Below, piece after piece: positions 1 through 8,942 of a DNA stretch of 64,000 bases. A program made the translations under genes and the position numbers. Source of the DNA: CAZHUM01 sp046484045 (GTDB taxonomy: Archaea; Thermoplasmatota; Thermoplasmata; Halarchaeoplasmatales; Halarchaeoplasmataceae); contig JAWOBZ010000080.1 in the NCBI GenBank assembly GCA_046484045.1, positions 35,498 to 99,497 on the forward strand, read 5' to 3'. The number at the start of each line of letters is the position of its first letter. The first letter of the stretch is position 1. A model generated the notes under the pieces. It made no database searches, was not told the DNA's origin, and was given only the letters and a program-made list of their open reading frames with translations.

Positions 1-475
1 AACACCAGTTAATTTAAATACGTTCGCAGCGGCCAGTGTTTTTTAATAGAACGTTTTACACGTCTCCTTATCCACATATATAGGAAAAATAGCATTGTAA
101 AGGTAAGGATATAGCCTGCAGCTAGAATTCCTTCATGAGCCGATCCTATGGGATCACCGAAATACATATATTTTGATCATTTATAAAACTTCGGTAGCGA
201 TTGATTTCTTATCCAGTAAAATCTATTTTGGGGGCTTATATAGTAAACGACCATTAAACTTATATAGAAAGTCTACCTTTGTATATATGCACATACGCGA
301 GAATCTTACATCACGATAATCACCCTCCCTCCCTTTTTGAGTGAGTGGAGGATTCACCACATCACTATAACCTCCCCCTTCCCTTTTGCTATTGATTATA
401 GGCAAATTATAAATAACATCTTGATAGGATAAGGTTTATAACTGAAAATATAATTATACGAAACGGTGAAAGAGA
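1..475. other. Intergenic region upstream of psmA, no gene recognised
   Basis: No convincing coding region or RNA gene is visible. The stretch is AT-rich, has short pyrimidine-rich runs near 323-335 and 371-385, and ends in the psmA promoter. A short reading frame covering the first 46 bases could be the tail of a gene lying outside the window, but this cannot be decided. Confidence 0.5.
431..442 (+). promoter_or_regulatory. TATA box for the exosome/proteasome cluster
   Basis: A TTTATA element lies about 40 bases before the psmA start, preceded by purine-rich sequence that could act as a BRE. Its spacing fits an archaeal TBP/TFB promoter driving the downstream cluster with a short leader. 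This rests on position and sequence only. Confidence 0.5.
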
Positions 476-1189
476 ATGCAGCCAGGACAGATGGGATACG
501 ATAGGGGAATAACGGTCTTCTCTCCAGACGGTCGGCTTTTCCAGGTGGAGTACGCCAGGGAAGCCGTAAAGAGAGGTACGACAACCGTAGGAATCAAAAC
601 AGAAGAGGGCGTAGCCCTTATCGTTGACAAAAGAGTTTCAAGTAAATTAGTTGAATCAAGTTCGATTGAAAAGATATTCAAGATCGATAGAAAGATTGGA
701 TTGGCAACCTCGGGACTCGTTGCGGATGCAAGGGTCCTCGTAGATCATGCCAGAGTTATGGCTCAGATCAATCGTGTTTCTTACAACGAGCGGATAGATA
801 TTTCCACTCTGGTCAAGAAGATATGTGATTACAAGCAGACTTACACCCAGTACGGCGGCGTGAGACCCTTCGGAACTGCGCTTTTGGTCGCAGGGATAGA
901 CGAGGGGGGCGCACATCTGTATGAAACCGATCCAAGCGGTGCTTTTCAAGCGCTTAAAGCCAACAGCATCGGCATGGACCGAGAGGAAGTCCAGGAAGTC
1001 TTCGAAGAAGAGTACGAAGAGAACATGAGTCTTGAAGATGGCATCCAATTGGCGATCAAGGGATTGGACAGGGCCGCAGAAGGTGATTTGAACCCTGAAT
1101 CTCTCGAGGTCGCGATCATCACAAAAGATGCTGATTTTCACACACTTGAGGAAGATGAGATAGAAAAATACACGAAATCACTGAAGTAA
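476..1189 (+). CDS. psmA: Proteasome subunit alpha
   Basis: This is the alpha subunit of the 20S core proteasome. Seven copies form each outer ring and gate entry to the proteolytic chamber in the cytoplasm. The N-terminus carries the alpha-type signature MGYDRGITVFSPDGRLFQVE (residues 6-25), including the YDR gate element. The 237-residue length is normal for archaea. The gene opens a same-strand cluster with sdo1 only 12 bases downstream. The first ATG is used, with a purine-rich GTGAAAGAG stretch before it. Linkage of psmA to exosome genes is widespread in euryarchaea and probably couples protein and RNA turnover. Confidence 0.97.
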   Translation: MQPGQMGYDRGITVFSPDGRLFQVEYAREAVKRGTTTVGIKTEEGVALIVDKRVSSKLVESSSIEKIFKIDRKIGLATSGLVADARVLVDHARVMAQINRVSYNERIDISTLVKKICDYKQTYTQYGGVRPFGTALLVAGIDEGGAHLYETDPSGAFQALKANSIGMDREEVQEVFEEEYEENMSLEDGIQLAIKGLDRAAEGDLNPESLEVAIITKDADFHTLEEDEIEKYTKSLK

Positions 1190-1201
1190 AGGAGGATTTA
1201 T

Positions 1202-1933
1202 TTGGGTAAAAAAGATTTTCAAAAGGAACACACCGATACGCTGCTTGACGAGCACGTGATCGCAAGGTACAAGTCACACGGTAAGATCTTTGAGATCTTG
1301 ATCAAGCCCGATGCCGTAGAGAAATTTCGAGGAGGAAAAGAGATCTCCATATTAGAGAACATGCCGGTGGACAAGATCTTTACCGACGCAAAGAAAGGTG
1401 AAGAAGCATCCAACGACGATCTTGAGGAGATCTTTGATACATCCGACGTCGAGGAGATAGCCAACTATATACTTGACCACGGCGATGTACAGATAACCAC
1501 GGAACAGAGAAGGAAAAGACAGGAACAGAAGATGAAGGAGATAATCAACAGGATAGTCCGCAATTCCATGAACCCACAGACGGGGACGCCACATCCACCG
1601 ACGAGGATAGAGAACGCTTTAAAAGAGGCGAATTTCCATATCGACCCGTTCAAACCAGTAAGTATACAGGTAGAAGAAGTGGTCGATGAGATCAAAGCCC
1701 TTATCCCATTGAGTTTCAAGAAACTTTCCGTATCAGTCACCCTCAGAGGGGATTACTACGGAAAATTGTACAGTGACATGAAGAAGATGGGGACATTAGT
1801 TGAAGAGAACTGGCTCGACGATGGTAGATGGAATGGAATCCTCAAGATTCCAGCGGGCATTAAGGATGAATTCTTCGATATGTTGAATAATAAAACGAAA
1901 GGTACAGCGGAGTTAGAAGTATTAGATGATTGA
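1202..1933 (+). CDS. sdo1: Ribosome maturation protein SBDS/Sdo1
   Basis: This is the archaeal homologue of SBDS, which in eukaryotes works with EFL1 to release the anti-association factor (eIF6/aIF6) from the large ribosomal subunit. The 243-residue protein has the expected three parts: an N-terminal FYSH domain (about 1-95), a central three-helix domain and a C-terminal ferredoxin-like domain. The start is a TTG preceded by a strong GGAGG Shine-Dalgarno sequence, which decides it. It sits between psmA and the exosome genes, its usual archaeal neighbourhood. Confidence 0.95.
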   Translation: MGKKDFQKEHTDTLLDEHVIARYKSHGKIFEILIKPDAVEKFRGGKEISILENMPVDKIFTDAKKGEEASNDDLEEIFDTSDVEEIANYILDHGDVQITTEQRRKRQEQKMKEIINRIVRNSMNPQTGTPHPPTRIENALKEANFHIDPFKPVSIQVEEVVDEIKALIPLSFKKLSVSVTLRGDYYGKLYSDMKKMGTLVEENWLDDGRWNGILKIPAGIKDEFFDMLNNKTKGTAELEVLDD

Positions 1934-1991
1934 ATTGAATGATATAGAATGTAGGGATAAGATGAATAGATATATTTTGTGAGGTATTGTT

Positions 1992-2696
1992 ATGAGTGAA
2001 AATAAAAGAGAAGTTAAGAGAGAATTACTCCTGCCAGGAGATACTATTGAGGAAGAAGACGTTAAACCAGGCAGAGGAACTTTCAAAGATGGTAACGAAA
2101 TCCACGCGTCAAAGTTGGGCGTTAAAACATTTCGTTCAGGTTACGTGAACGTCGCCGCACAGAGCGGTAGGTACGATGCCAAGAGAGGTGACAAGGTCGT
2201 CGGTACGGTTACAGATGTGAATTCATCCATATGGATGGTCGACCTTAACGCACCGTTCCCGGCCGTACTGCACGTGAACGACGTTCCTTGGAGAGTAGAA
2301 TTCGGAGACACTAAGAGTTACATAGACGTCGGAGACGCGGTCTTAGTAAAGATAGCCAACGTCGACGAGTTGAAGAAGATACAGATACGGATGGACGAAG
2401 AAGGGCTAAGAAAGCTCAACAGTGGACAGATAATCGAGATAGCTCCTTCCCAAGTTCCCAGAGTTATAGGTAGAAAGGGCTCCATGATATCCATGTTGAA
2501 GAAGTACACCAACTGCAGGATATTCGTGGGACAGAACGGAAGGATCTGGATAGACGGCGATCTAGAAGGACAGTATTTGGCAGTTCGCGCTATAAAGATA
2601 ATCGAGGAAAAGGCACAGGTGGTCGGACTGACCGAGATAGTCAAAGAATTTTTGAAGGATGAAACAGGTAAGGATTTAGAAGAGGAAGAGGAATAA
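1992..2696 (+). CDS. rrp4: Exosome complex RNA-binding protein Rrp4
   Basis: Rrp4 forms part of the RNA-binding cap of the archaeal exosome and guides 3' ends into the Rrp41/Rrp42 ring. The 234-residue sequence shows an N-terminal domain, a central S1 domain (about 65-140) and a C-terminal KH domain with the GRKGSMI loop (about 157-163). The tail is a run of glutamates. An ATG after GAGGTATTGTT is used. Twenty bases separate it from rrp41, so the three exosome subunits are very likely cotranscribed. Confidence 0.95.
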   Translation: MSENKREVKRELLLPGDTIEEEDVKPGRGTFKDGNEIHASKLGVKTFRSGYVNVAAQSGRYDAKRGDKVVGTVTDVNSSIWMVDLNAPFPAVLHVNDVPWRVEFGDTKSYIDVGDAVLVKIANVDELKKIQIRMDEEGLRKLNSGQIIEIAPSQVPRVIGRKGSMISMLKKYTNCRIFVGQNGRIWIDGDLEGQYLAVRAIKIIEEKAQVVGLTEIVKEFLKDETGKDLEEEEE

Positions 2697-2715
2697 ATAA
2701 TCAGGAGGATTTATT

Positions 2716-3480
2716 ATGGGTAGTAATAAAGATATTGAATTGATTGATGAAGAAGGTAACAGACTAGATGGTAGAAAATTTGATGAATTGAGAGAGATAA
2801 CGATCGAAGCGGGAGTGCTCAAAAGGGCCGACGGTTCAGCTTATCTAACATGGGGTAAGAACAAAGTCATAGTCGCCGTTTACGGACCTAGAGAGATGCA
2901 TCCGCGGCACGCCCAGGACCCGTCAAAAGCAGTGGTACAGGCGAGGTACAACATGGCCTCGTTTTCCGTTCCAGACAGGAAAAGACCGGGACCGGACAGG
3001 CGTTCCATGGAGATAAGTAAATTGTTGTCCGAAGCGTTGGAAGAAGTCGTATTTGTTGAACAGTTCCCACGCTCATCCATCGATGTTTTCATAGAGATAC
3101 TGGAGGCAAGTGCCGGGACGAGATGTGCCGCACTCACAGCGGCATCGGTAGCTTTGGCGGACGCGGGCATACCGATGTCAAATATGGTCACATCCTGCGC
3201 AGCCGGTAAGATCGGAGGACAGGTCGTACTCGACCTAGGTAAAAAAGAGGACAACTTCGGACAAGCCGACGTTCCAGTCGGAGTAGTCCCCAGGACGGGG
3301 AAGATAACCCTTCTACAGATGGACGGCCACTTGACCGTCGAGGAATACGAACAGGTCATGGATTTGGCTATCAACGCATGCAGCGAGATTTACGAGATAC
3401 AGAGAGAAGCACTGAAAAAGAAATACTCTACGAATCTAGAGGACTTCGATGAGATGGATGAAATACAAGAGGAGGACTGA
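2716..3480 (+). CDS. rrp41: Exosome catalytic subunit Rrp41
   Basis: Rrp41 is the active RNase PH-fold subunit of the exosome ring. It degrades RNA 3' to 5' with phosphate, and can add heteropolymeric tails with nucleoside diphosphates. The 254-residue protein begins with the family signature LDGRKFDELR (17-26) and contains the RNA-binding motif RPGPDRRSMEISKL. An SD sequence AGGAGG precedes the ATG. The C-terminus is strongly acidic. Rrp42 begins five bases after its stop. Confidence 0.96.
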   Translation: MGSNKDIELIDEEGNRLDGRKFDELREITIEAGVLKRADGSAYLTWGKNKVIVAVYGPREMHPRHAQDPSKAVVQARYNMASFSVPDRKRPGPDRRSMEISKLLSEALEEVVFVEQFPRSSIDVFIEILEASAGTRCAALTAASVALADAGIPMSNMVTSCAAGKIGGQVVLDLGKKEDNFGQADVPVGVVPRTGKITLLQMDGHLTVEEYEQVMDLAINACSEIYEIQREALKKKYSTNLEDFDEMDEIQEED

Positions 3481-3485
3481 GAACA

Positions 3486-4280
3486 ATGAAAGAAATAATA
3501 TCAAAGATAACAAAAGATTACCTATTCAGGTTGATGATGGACGGCAAGAGGATAGACGGTAGGGACATGCTCGAACACAGGGATATAAAGATTGAACCCG
3601 GATTCATAGGTACAGCCGAAGGCTCTGCTAGAATCAAGCTGGGCGATACCGATGTCATCGTAGGCATAAAGATGGACACCGGTGAACCGTTCCCGGACAC
3701 CCCGGATAAAGGCGTCGTCATCACATCCGCCGAATTGATACCGTTAGCATCGCCAAAATTCGAATCCGGTCCACCGAGAGAAGATGCCACCGAACTCGCA
3801 AGGGTGGTCGACAGAGGTATCAGAGAAGGAAACGTAGTGGACGTTACTAAACTGTGTATTGAAGAAGGAGAGAAAGTATGGCTCATATTCATCGATATGC
3901 ACATACTGGACTTCGACGGAAACCTGTTCGACGCATGCGGCATAGGTGCCATGGCGGCGTTGATGAACACCATAGTTCCTGCAGAGAGACACGAGTTGGG
4001 CGATGATTATCAGCTTCCGATAGAACACACCGTTGTTCCCACGACATTCACTAAGATCAAGAAGCAGATCATATTGGACTCGAGACTAGAAGAGGAACAG
4101 ATCGCCGAAGCAAGGTTGACGATAGGTACCAACGAAGACGGAGACATAGTCGCTATGCAGAAGGGGCTGAGCGGTGTGTTCGACTACGAAGATACACTCG
4201 AGTGCATCAATAATTCCAGGAAGATAGGCGGAAAGATCAGGAAAATGTTGATAGAACTATCCAAAGAGGATAAAGTATAA
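3486..4280 (+). CDS. rrp42: Exosome non-catalytic subunit Rrp42
   Basis: Rrp42 is the structural partner of Rrp41 in the hexameric RNase PH ring. It helps build the composite active site but lacks its own catalytic centre. The 264-residue sequence has the GKRIDGRDMLEHR signature near the N-terminus and the paired RNase PH subdomains. Its position immediately after rrp41 is the conserved archaeal order. The ATG start lies close behind an AGGAGGACTGAG stretch overlapping the end of rrp41, suggesting translational coupling. Confidence 0.95.
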   Translation: MKEIISKITKDYLFRLMMDGKRIDGRDMLEHRDIKIEPGFIGTAEGSARIKLGDTDVIVGIKMDTGEPFPDTPDKGVVITSAELIPLASPKFESGPPREDATELARVVDRGIREGNVVDVTKLCIEEGEKVWLIFIDMHILDFDGNLFDACGIGAMAALMNTIVPAERHELGDDYQLPIEHTVVPTTFTKIKKQIILDSRLEEEQIAEARLTIGTNEDGDIVAMQKGLSGVFDYEDTLECINNSRKIGGKIRKMLIELSKEDKV

Positions 4281-4323
4281 ATATATTCATTGTAAAACAG
4301 AGTAGACAAGGGGCGTCATCAAG

Positions 4324-4572
4324 ATGGCTAAGAAGAAAAAAGTAGGAAGCACCGGTAGATTCGGAGCCAGATACGGTGTTAGAGTCAGAAGGTCTATCAG
4401 AGAGGTAGAGGATTCGCTGAGACAACATTACGAATGCCCTCGATGCCATCACGATAAGGTCAGGAGATTGAGTTCTGGGATTTGGAACTGCGATAAATGC
4501 GGTTTGAAATTCGCAGGCGGTGCTTATCGACCCAACCTTGGCAGAGAGATAAGGATGGAGGAGGAAGAATAG
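4324..4572 (+). CDS. rpl37ae: Large-subunit ribosomal protein L37Ae (eL43)
   Basis: This small zinc-ribbon ribosomal protein belongs to the large subunit. The 82 residues are basic at the N-terminus (MAKKKKVGSTGRFGARYG) and contain a C2-C2 zinc site, CPRC and CDKC, separated by about 15 residues. Length and motifs match archaeal L37Ae. It lies in the standard place between rrp42 and rpoP, two bases from the latter, so expression of ribosome, RNA polymerase and exosome parts is linked here. Confidence 0.96.
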   Translation: MAKKKKVGSTGRFGARYGVRVRRSIREVEDSLRQHYECPRCHHDKVRRLSSGIWNCDKCGLKFAGGAYRPNLGREIRMEEEE

Positions 4573-4574
4573 AC

Positions 4575-4709
4575 ATGTTCAGATGCGCTATCTGTAAAGA
4601 AAGGATCAAAGGAGACATCAGCACCGTCGGTATACAGTGTGAGAACTGCGGTGCAAGGGTTTTCTACAAAGACAGGCCCAACGTAAAGAAGGACCTGAAG
4701 GCACGGTAG
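4575..4709 (+). CDS. rpoP: DNA-directed RNA polymerase subunit P (Rpb12-like)
   Basis: RpoP is the smallest zinc-binding subunit of archaeal RNA polymerase, equivalent to eukaryotic Rpb12. The 44-residue protein shows a zinc ribbon with CAIC and CENC pairs and the conserved basic ending around KDRPNVKKDLKAR. The chosen ATG gives the canonical short form. A longer upstream reading frame overlaps rpl37ae and lacks similarity, so it was not used. The stop is two bases ahead of the pcc1 start. Confidence 0.94.
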   Translation: MFRCAICKERIKGDISTVGIQCENCGARVFYKDRPNVKKDLKAR

Positions 4710-4710
4710 T

Positions 4711-4941
4711 ATGATGCGTGCCACCTTGACACTCGATAAAAAGCACTTGGATAAGAAGATGCTGGGTGCTTTGGAGCCCGAAGTAGAAGAGGGCATGAAT
4801 CGGGTAAAGGCCAGCATCGAACACGATCCGCCAAGGATCTTGATAGAGGCAGAGGACAGCAGAGCTCTTAGAGCTGCTTTGAACTCTTACCTCAGATGGC
4901 TCGGAATAACTGACGAAATATCAGATAAATACGCTAGATAA
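4711..4941 (+). CDS. pcc1: KEOPS complex subunit Pcc1
   Basis: Pcc1 is the dimerisation subunit of KEOPS, which makes the universal tRNA modification t6A at position 37 together with Kae1, Bud32 and Cgi121. The 76-residue product ends with the family pattern of a long helix, ALRAALNSYLRWLG. It starts at one of two adjacent ATG codons; the first is used here. It sits between rpoP and prefoldin beta, as in many euryarchaea. The identification rests on length, pattern and context. Confidence 0.85.
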   Translation: MMRATLTLDKKHLDKKMLGALEPEVEEGMNRVKASIEHDPPRILIEAEDSRALRAALNSYLRWLGITDEISDKYAR

Positions 4942-4953
4942 GGAGGAAATATT

Positions 4954-5328
4954 ATGGTAGCATCACAGGAAGAATTACAAAACGAAATCGCAAAGGCACA
5001 ACAACTCCAACAGCAGCTGCAGAACGTTCTCTCACAGAAGCAGCAGATGGAGATCAAGAAGAACGACCTTGAAAGAGCTCTTGAAGAGATCAAGGACCTC
5101 GAAGAAGATACTCCAATGTATCGGAATGTCGGGGAAAATATTCTCATCAAGGTGGAAGATCGGGGAAAATTGATCGAAGACCTCGAGGAACAGGTCGAAT
5201 CCACCGAAGTGAGATTAAAGTCGTTTTCAAGGCAGGAAGAAAAATTACGAAACAACTTCCAAGAACTACAAAAAGAATTGAGTGCCAAACTCAGTGGAGT
5301 ACAACCTGGTCCACAGACCGGGGGATAG
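4954..5328 (+). CDS. pfdB: Prefoldin subunit beta
   Basis: Prefoldin beta assembles with alpha subunits into the jellyfish-shaped alpha2-beta4 chaperone, which hands unfolded proteins to the thermosome. The 124-residue sequence is two long coiled-coil helices (about 1-45 and 75-112) joined by a beta-hairpin region around YRNVGENILIKV. A GGAGG Shine-Dalgarno sequence precedes the ATG. The stop TAG is directly followed by the next ATG, so the DHH gene is almost certainly translated from the same message. Confidence 0.94.
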   Translation: MVASQEELQNEIAKAQQLQQQLQNVLSQKQQMEIKKNDLERALEEIKDLEEDTPMYRNVGENILIKVEDRGKLIEDLEEQVESTEVRLKSFSRQEEKLRNNFQELQKELSAKLSGVQPGPQTGG

Positions 5329-6270
5329 ATGGGTTTACCCGAAGGGAAAAAAACGCTCTTCTTGAGTCATCAGAATGCAGACCCAGATGCAGTCGGTTGT
5401 CTGTATTTTCTACAGAGTCGGTATAGAGGAGATATAGGTCTACCAGACGAGCCCGATAAAAGAGGGAAGAGGTTGGCTGATTATCTAGAGATGGAATACA
5501 CTATTTGTCCCTCTCCTGAGGAGTACGAGCAGATCGTGGTTGTCGATACTCCGGACCCTAAACAGCTCGAACCGATACCGATCGTTGAGGAAAAAACTAC
5601 GGTTATAGATCACCACAGAGCAAATCTATGGGCGGGATGGGATGTCGAGATGATATATGAAGACAGGGGATCGTGTGCCGAGATAATCTACGAGATGGTC
5701 AAACCGAGAGATATGACGGAAAAAGAGGTCTTTGCACTCACCGCAGGCATATTGACGGATACATCGTACCTAAATCGTGCCGACGAGGGAACTTTTCGTA
5801 TATTGTCAGAACTGTTTTCTCGCTCCGAGATAACCATATCCCAGGTTAAAAGAGAGCTGTTTAAAAAAAGGACCTACTCCGAGAAGATATGCAGGTTGAA
5901 GGGAGCCAAAAGGAGCTCTTTCCAGAAGGTCAACGGTTACCTTATCGCCTATACAAAAGTAAATTCATTCGAATCCTCTGCATGTGATATACTCTTGAAG
6001 GCCGGGGCGGATGTTGCCTTCACGGTATCTGAAAGAGATGATGGGATAATAATATCGGGAAGAACTCGAGATTCTATGCTTGAATTGGGGATGGACCTAG
6101 GAGCGATAATGAAGGTGGTTTCATCTGCAAAAGAAAGTGCCTCCGGAGGAGGACATCCCGGAGCGGCGGTTTTCAAAGGTAACTGCAACTCGGAACAAAT
6201 TCTAAGAGAGCTCCTCGCCAAGGTCACGGAAGAGATAAAGAAGAACGGATGGTACCGGCGTAAGGATTGA
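5329..6270 (+). CDS. DHH-family phosphoesterase
   Basis: This 313-residue protein has the DHH/DHHA1 architecture of RecJ-like and NrnA-like manganese phosphoesterases. Visible motifs are SHQNADPDAVGC near the N-terminus, VVVDTPDP, the signature VIDHHR, DTSYLNRAD and the C-terminal GGGHPGAA of the DHHA1 domain. Likely substrates are short oligonucleotides or cyclic dinucleotides; the sequence alone does not separate these. It begins exactly at the pfdB stop and closes the exosome cluster, consistent with removal of the short RNAs the exosome leaves. It converges on tyrS with a two-base gap. Confidence 0.88.
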   Translation: MGLPEGKKTLFLSHQNADPDAVGCLYFLQSRYRGDIGLPDEPDKRGKRLADYLEMEYTICPSPEEYEQIVVVDTPDPKQLEPIPIVEEKTTVIDHHRANLWAGWDVEMIYEDRGSCAEIIYEMVKPRDMTEKEVFALTAGILTDTSYLNRADEGTFRILSELFSRSEITISQVKRELFKKRTYSEKICRLKGAKRSSFQKVNGYLIAYTKVNSFESSACDILLKAGADVAFTVSERDDGIIISGRTRDSMLELGMDLGAIMKVVSSAKESASGGGHPGAAVFKGNCNSEQILRELLAKVTEEIKKNGWYRRKD

Positions 6271-6272
6271 TA

Positions 6273-7322
6273 TTATCTCTCCAAATTTTTCTGCAGTTCT
6301 TTGAGATTATCTGGATTGACTTCGAAGAATCTTCTAACTGGTTCTAATAACTCGGAGAGGACATTTGCTACACCCTGCTTCAGATCTGCTGGGTGCAGTT
6401 CTTCGTTGACGTATGCATTTTCCAATTCTTCATACGAGTCAAAGTGCATGTCACCACCCCACTTCTCCGGCCTATCGATATGAAGTTCACCGTTTTCAGG
6501 GAACACGATGAACCTACACATCTCTAAAATCGGGTTCCCTTCTACTTCCGGAGGGCAGTACGCCCCGTTGATCTTTTTCTCGATATCTTCGGGATCGTCG
6601 TGGATGAATATACAAGACTCCGGATCGCTTTTGCTCATCTTGCCTTCTGTCACAGAGTCCATCCTACCACCGCCCTTGAGACCGGACAAAATCGGTGTGT
6701 GTAGAGCTATGGGTTTCTTCCATCCCAGCTTATCAGCGGTGTCCCTAGCCAGCATGTGTGCCCTTCTCTGGTCGATACCGGCATAGGCTACATCGACATC
6801 CAGTACGAAGATGTCGGTTGCCTGAAGTGATGGATATATCAGCATGGAGCTGTCTGCCTCCGTTTCATCGGTTTCTCTACCCATGATATCTACTGCCCTT
6901 CTTATCCTAGCTACCGAGTTAGCTTTTGCAACTCTGAGCACTTTCCCCCAGTAATCCATTTTATCCATGATCTCACTTGCGAATATGAACTCGGTCTTTT
7001 TTGGATCGACTCCAAGGGCTAGAAAAGAATCGATCAGGTATTTACCGCAGGTTTTTATGGTGTCTATGTCACCATTTAGCTTATCGTTTATGTATGCATG
7101 CCAGTCCGCTAGTAATATCTTGACGTCGAACCCGGCCTCCTGCATCTCTTTGATCTTACTGGCGCAGACCATCCCCTGTCCTACGTGCATAAGACCGGAC
7201 GGCTCGAAACCGATATAAACCGATGGATTCTCTTTCTCTTCCAGCAATTCTTCCAGCTCTTCTTCCGTTACAACTTCCTCGACGTTGTGCATTACCAGCT
7301 CTAGCCTTTCTTCTATATCCAT
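6273..7322 (-). CDS. tyrS: Tyrosyl-tRNA synthetase
   Basis: This class I synthetase charges tRNA-Tyr. The archaeal/eukaryotic form is recognisable from FEPSGLMHVGQGMV, where HVGQ replaces HIGH, and from the KMSKS loop (EGKMSKSDP). The length of about 349 residues suits the archaeal type without an S4 domain. The ATG reading MDIEERLELV is preferred; an upstream TTG would add eight residues with no family support. No Shine-Dalgarno sequence is obvious. It diverges from pgk. Confidence 0.95.
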   Translation of the reverse strand: MDIEERLELVMHNVEEVVTEEELEELLEEKENPSVYIGFEPSGLMHVGQGMVCASKIKEMQEAGFDVKILLADWHAYINDKLNGDIDTIKTCGKYLIDSFLALGVDPKKTEFIFASEIMDKMDYWGKVLRVAKANSVARIRRAVDIMGRETDETEADSSMLIYPSLQATDIFVLDVDVAYAGIDQRRAHMLARDTADKLGWKKPIALHTPILSGLKGGGRMDSVTEGKMSKSDPESCIFIHDDPEDIEKKINGAYCPPEVEGNPILEMCRFIVFPENGELHIDRPEKWGGDMHFDSYEELENAYVNEELHPADLKQGVANVLSELLEPVRRFFEVNPDNLKELQKNLER

Positions 7323-7444
7323 CGGCACGGGATATATCGTGTACAATATGAAAATTTTGGTCAGTTCTCAACTAAAAGATTTATATAAAATATATAGAAA
7401 TAAGTAAAGCTTATATGAGGAAGCAATAATCCTCAATCGATAAC
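7323..7444. promoter_or_regulatory. Divergent tyrS/pgk promoter region
   Basis: The short spacer between tyrS and pgk must hold both promoters. On the plus strand a clear TATA box, TTTATATAAAATATAT, lies at 7379-7394, about 50 bases before the pgk ATG. On the minus strand an AT-rich ATATAT lies very close to the tyrS start, which would make a leaderless or near-leaderless transcript. Confidence 0.5.
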
Positions 7445-8710
7445 ATGTCCGATAAATGGGATCTCTTCACTATGGACGATTTCGACCTGAGGGGAAGGAC
7501 GGTCTTGTTAAGGGTAGATATAAATTCACCTATCGATCCAAAGTCCGGCAGGATCCTGGATGACCACCGAATACGCAGACATCTTGAGACCATCAAGGAC
7601 CTCGATCGATCAAAACTGATAATCATCGCCCATCAGAGCAGGCCTGGGAAGAACGATTACACCACTTTGGATGCCCATGCCATAAGGATGAGTCAACTTT
7701 TGGGGAAGAGGGTGGAATACGTTGACGGTCTTTTCGACAGCCACGTTCGGACTAAGATCACGAATATGAAAGATGGAGATAAGCTACTGCTCGAAAACGC
7801 AAGATTCTATTCTGAAGAGACCTCTCTCAAGGGGAACAAAGATTGGAACAAACATCAGAACACACACATAGTTCAGAAGCTGGCTCCCATGATAGATTTC
7901 TTTATCCACGATGCCTTTGCTGCCGCTCACCGTGCACAGCCTACGCTCATCGGATTCTCCGAGGTGGTTCCTAGTTTAGCTGGAAGGGTGATGCAGAAGG
8001 AGATAGACGACATGGGGAAGGCATTTGAGGACGGAATGAACCCGAAGATAGCCATACTCGGTGGCATGAAAGTCGATGACTCCATAGAAGTAGCGGACCA
8101 CATGCTTGAATCCGGGGCCATCGACAAGATACTGACAACGGGGGTGGTAGCTCAGTTCTTCCTTATAGCACAGGGGATAGATCTTGGTAAAGGGAGCATG
8201 GACTTCATCGATAAGGAGATCTCAGACTATGAAAAATTGGTAGAAAAGGCAAAGGATATGCTGGAAAGATGGGATGGAAAGATCAAGGTTCCAAATGCCG
8301 TAGCGGTCAACGATAACGGTACCAGGAGTGATCTCAGCGTGGATAAGCTGCCCTCGGAACATCCCATATTCGATATCGGATTAGATACCGTAGTGGATTA
8401 TGAAGAAGATATCAGAAATTCCAAATTGGTAGTGGTCAACGGTCCTGCTGGTGCGTTCGAGTACGATTCCTTCTCGATCGGCACTACAGAGTTGTTCAGA
8501 ACGGTTGCTCACTCGGACGCATTCAGCATAATCGGCGGGGGTCACTCAGTAGCGGTTGTAGAGAAGCTCGACATCGAAGGCGACATCGATCACATCTCAA
8601 CAGGCGGCGGTTCGTGCATCAACTTCCTAGCTGGGAAAGAACTCCCCGGTATCGAAGCACTAGAAAAGAGCAAACGCATCTTCCGACAGGGACCCTTTCA
8701 GAAAAAATGA
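7445..8710 (+). CDS. pgk: Phosphoglycerate kinase
   Basis: This enzyme interconverts 1,3-bisphosphoglycerate and ADP with 3-phosphoglycerate and ATP in glycolysis and gluconeogenesis. The 421-residue protein has the N-domain substrate-binding start LRVDINSPID (about 22-31), the HRAQP segment near 159, and the C-domain nucleotide loop around NGPAGAFEYDSF and GGGHS. The length is normal for archaea. It has its own TATA promoter. The intergenic region after it is filled with hairpins leading into tRNA-Thr. Confidence 0.96.
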   Translation: MSDKWDLFTMDDFDLRGRTVLLRVDINSPIDPKSGRILDDHRIRRHLETIKDLDRSKLIIIAHQSRPGKNDYTTLDAHAIRMSQLLGKRVEYVDGLFDSHVRTKITNMKDGDKLLLENARFYSEETSLKGNKDWNKHQNTHIVQKLAPMIDFFIHDAFAAAHRAQPTLIGFSEVVPSLAGRVMQKEIDDMGKAFEDGMNPKIAILGGMKVDDSIEVADHMLESGAIDKILTTGVVAQFFLIAQGIDLGKGSMDFIDKEISDYEKLVEKAKDMLERWDGKIKVPNAVAVNDNGTRSDLSVDKLPSEHPIFDIGLDTVVDYEEDIRNSKLVVVNGPAGAFEYDSFSIGTTELFRTVAHSDAFSIIGGGHSVAVVEKLDIEGDIDHISTGGGSCINFLAGKELPGIEALEKSKRIFRQGPFQKK

Positions 8711-8785
8711 TATACGGGTATCTTTTGAATGAAATCATAATAGTAGATAAATGAATTTAAGTTATAAAACCGGTCAGCGGTTTCG

Positions 8786-8867
8786 TGGGAAATCGTGCAA
8801 CGATTCCACTATACGAATCGAAATCCTACGGATTTCGATGAGTAAGTGGGGTTTTGTGAAACAAAAC
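8786..8867 (+). repeat. Hairpin cluster 5' of tRNA-Thr
   Basis: Three small hairpins follow one another. An AATCGT/ACGATT stem with loop GCA lies at 8791-8805 and extends with bulges. A perfect 10-bp stem with loop TAC lies at 8817-8839. A 7-bp stem GTTTTGT/ACAAAAC with loop GAA lies at 8851-8867 and abuts the first base of the tRNA. The eight bases CCACTATA of the tRNA 5' end are also repeated at 8807-8814. Loops are three bases in each case. The stems have unrelated sequences. Confidence 0.8.
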
Positions 8868-8942
8868 GCCACTATAGCTTAGCTCGGCTAAAGCGATGGT
8901 TTCGTAAACCATAGACCGTGGGTTCAAATCCCACTAGTGGCT
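8868..8942 (+). tRNA. tRNA-Thr (anticodon CGT)
   Basis: A full cloverleaf can be folded. The acceptor GCCACTA pairs with TAGTGGC. The anticodon stem ATGGT/ACCAT encloses TTCGTAA with anticodon CGT, which reads ACG threonine codons. The T arm GTGGG/CCCAC encloses TTCAAAT. No CCA is encoded and no intron is seen. It stands alone between pgk and the CARF gene, framed by hairpin clusters and fragments of itself. Confidence 0.93.

Noticed and set aside
4497..4574. Longer rpoP start overlapping rpl37ae
   Set aside because: RpoP is about 45 residues and begins at the MFRCAICK Met; the extension is out-of-frame L37Ae sequence.
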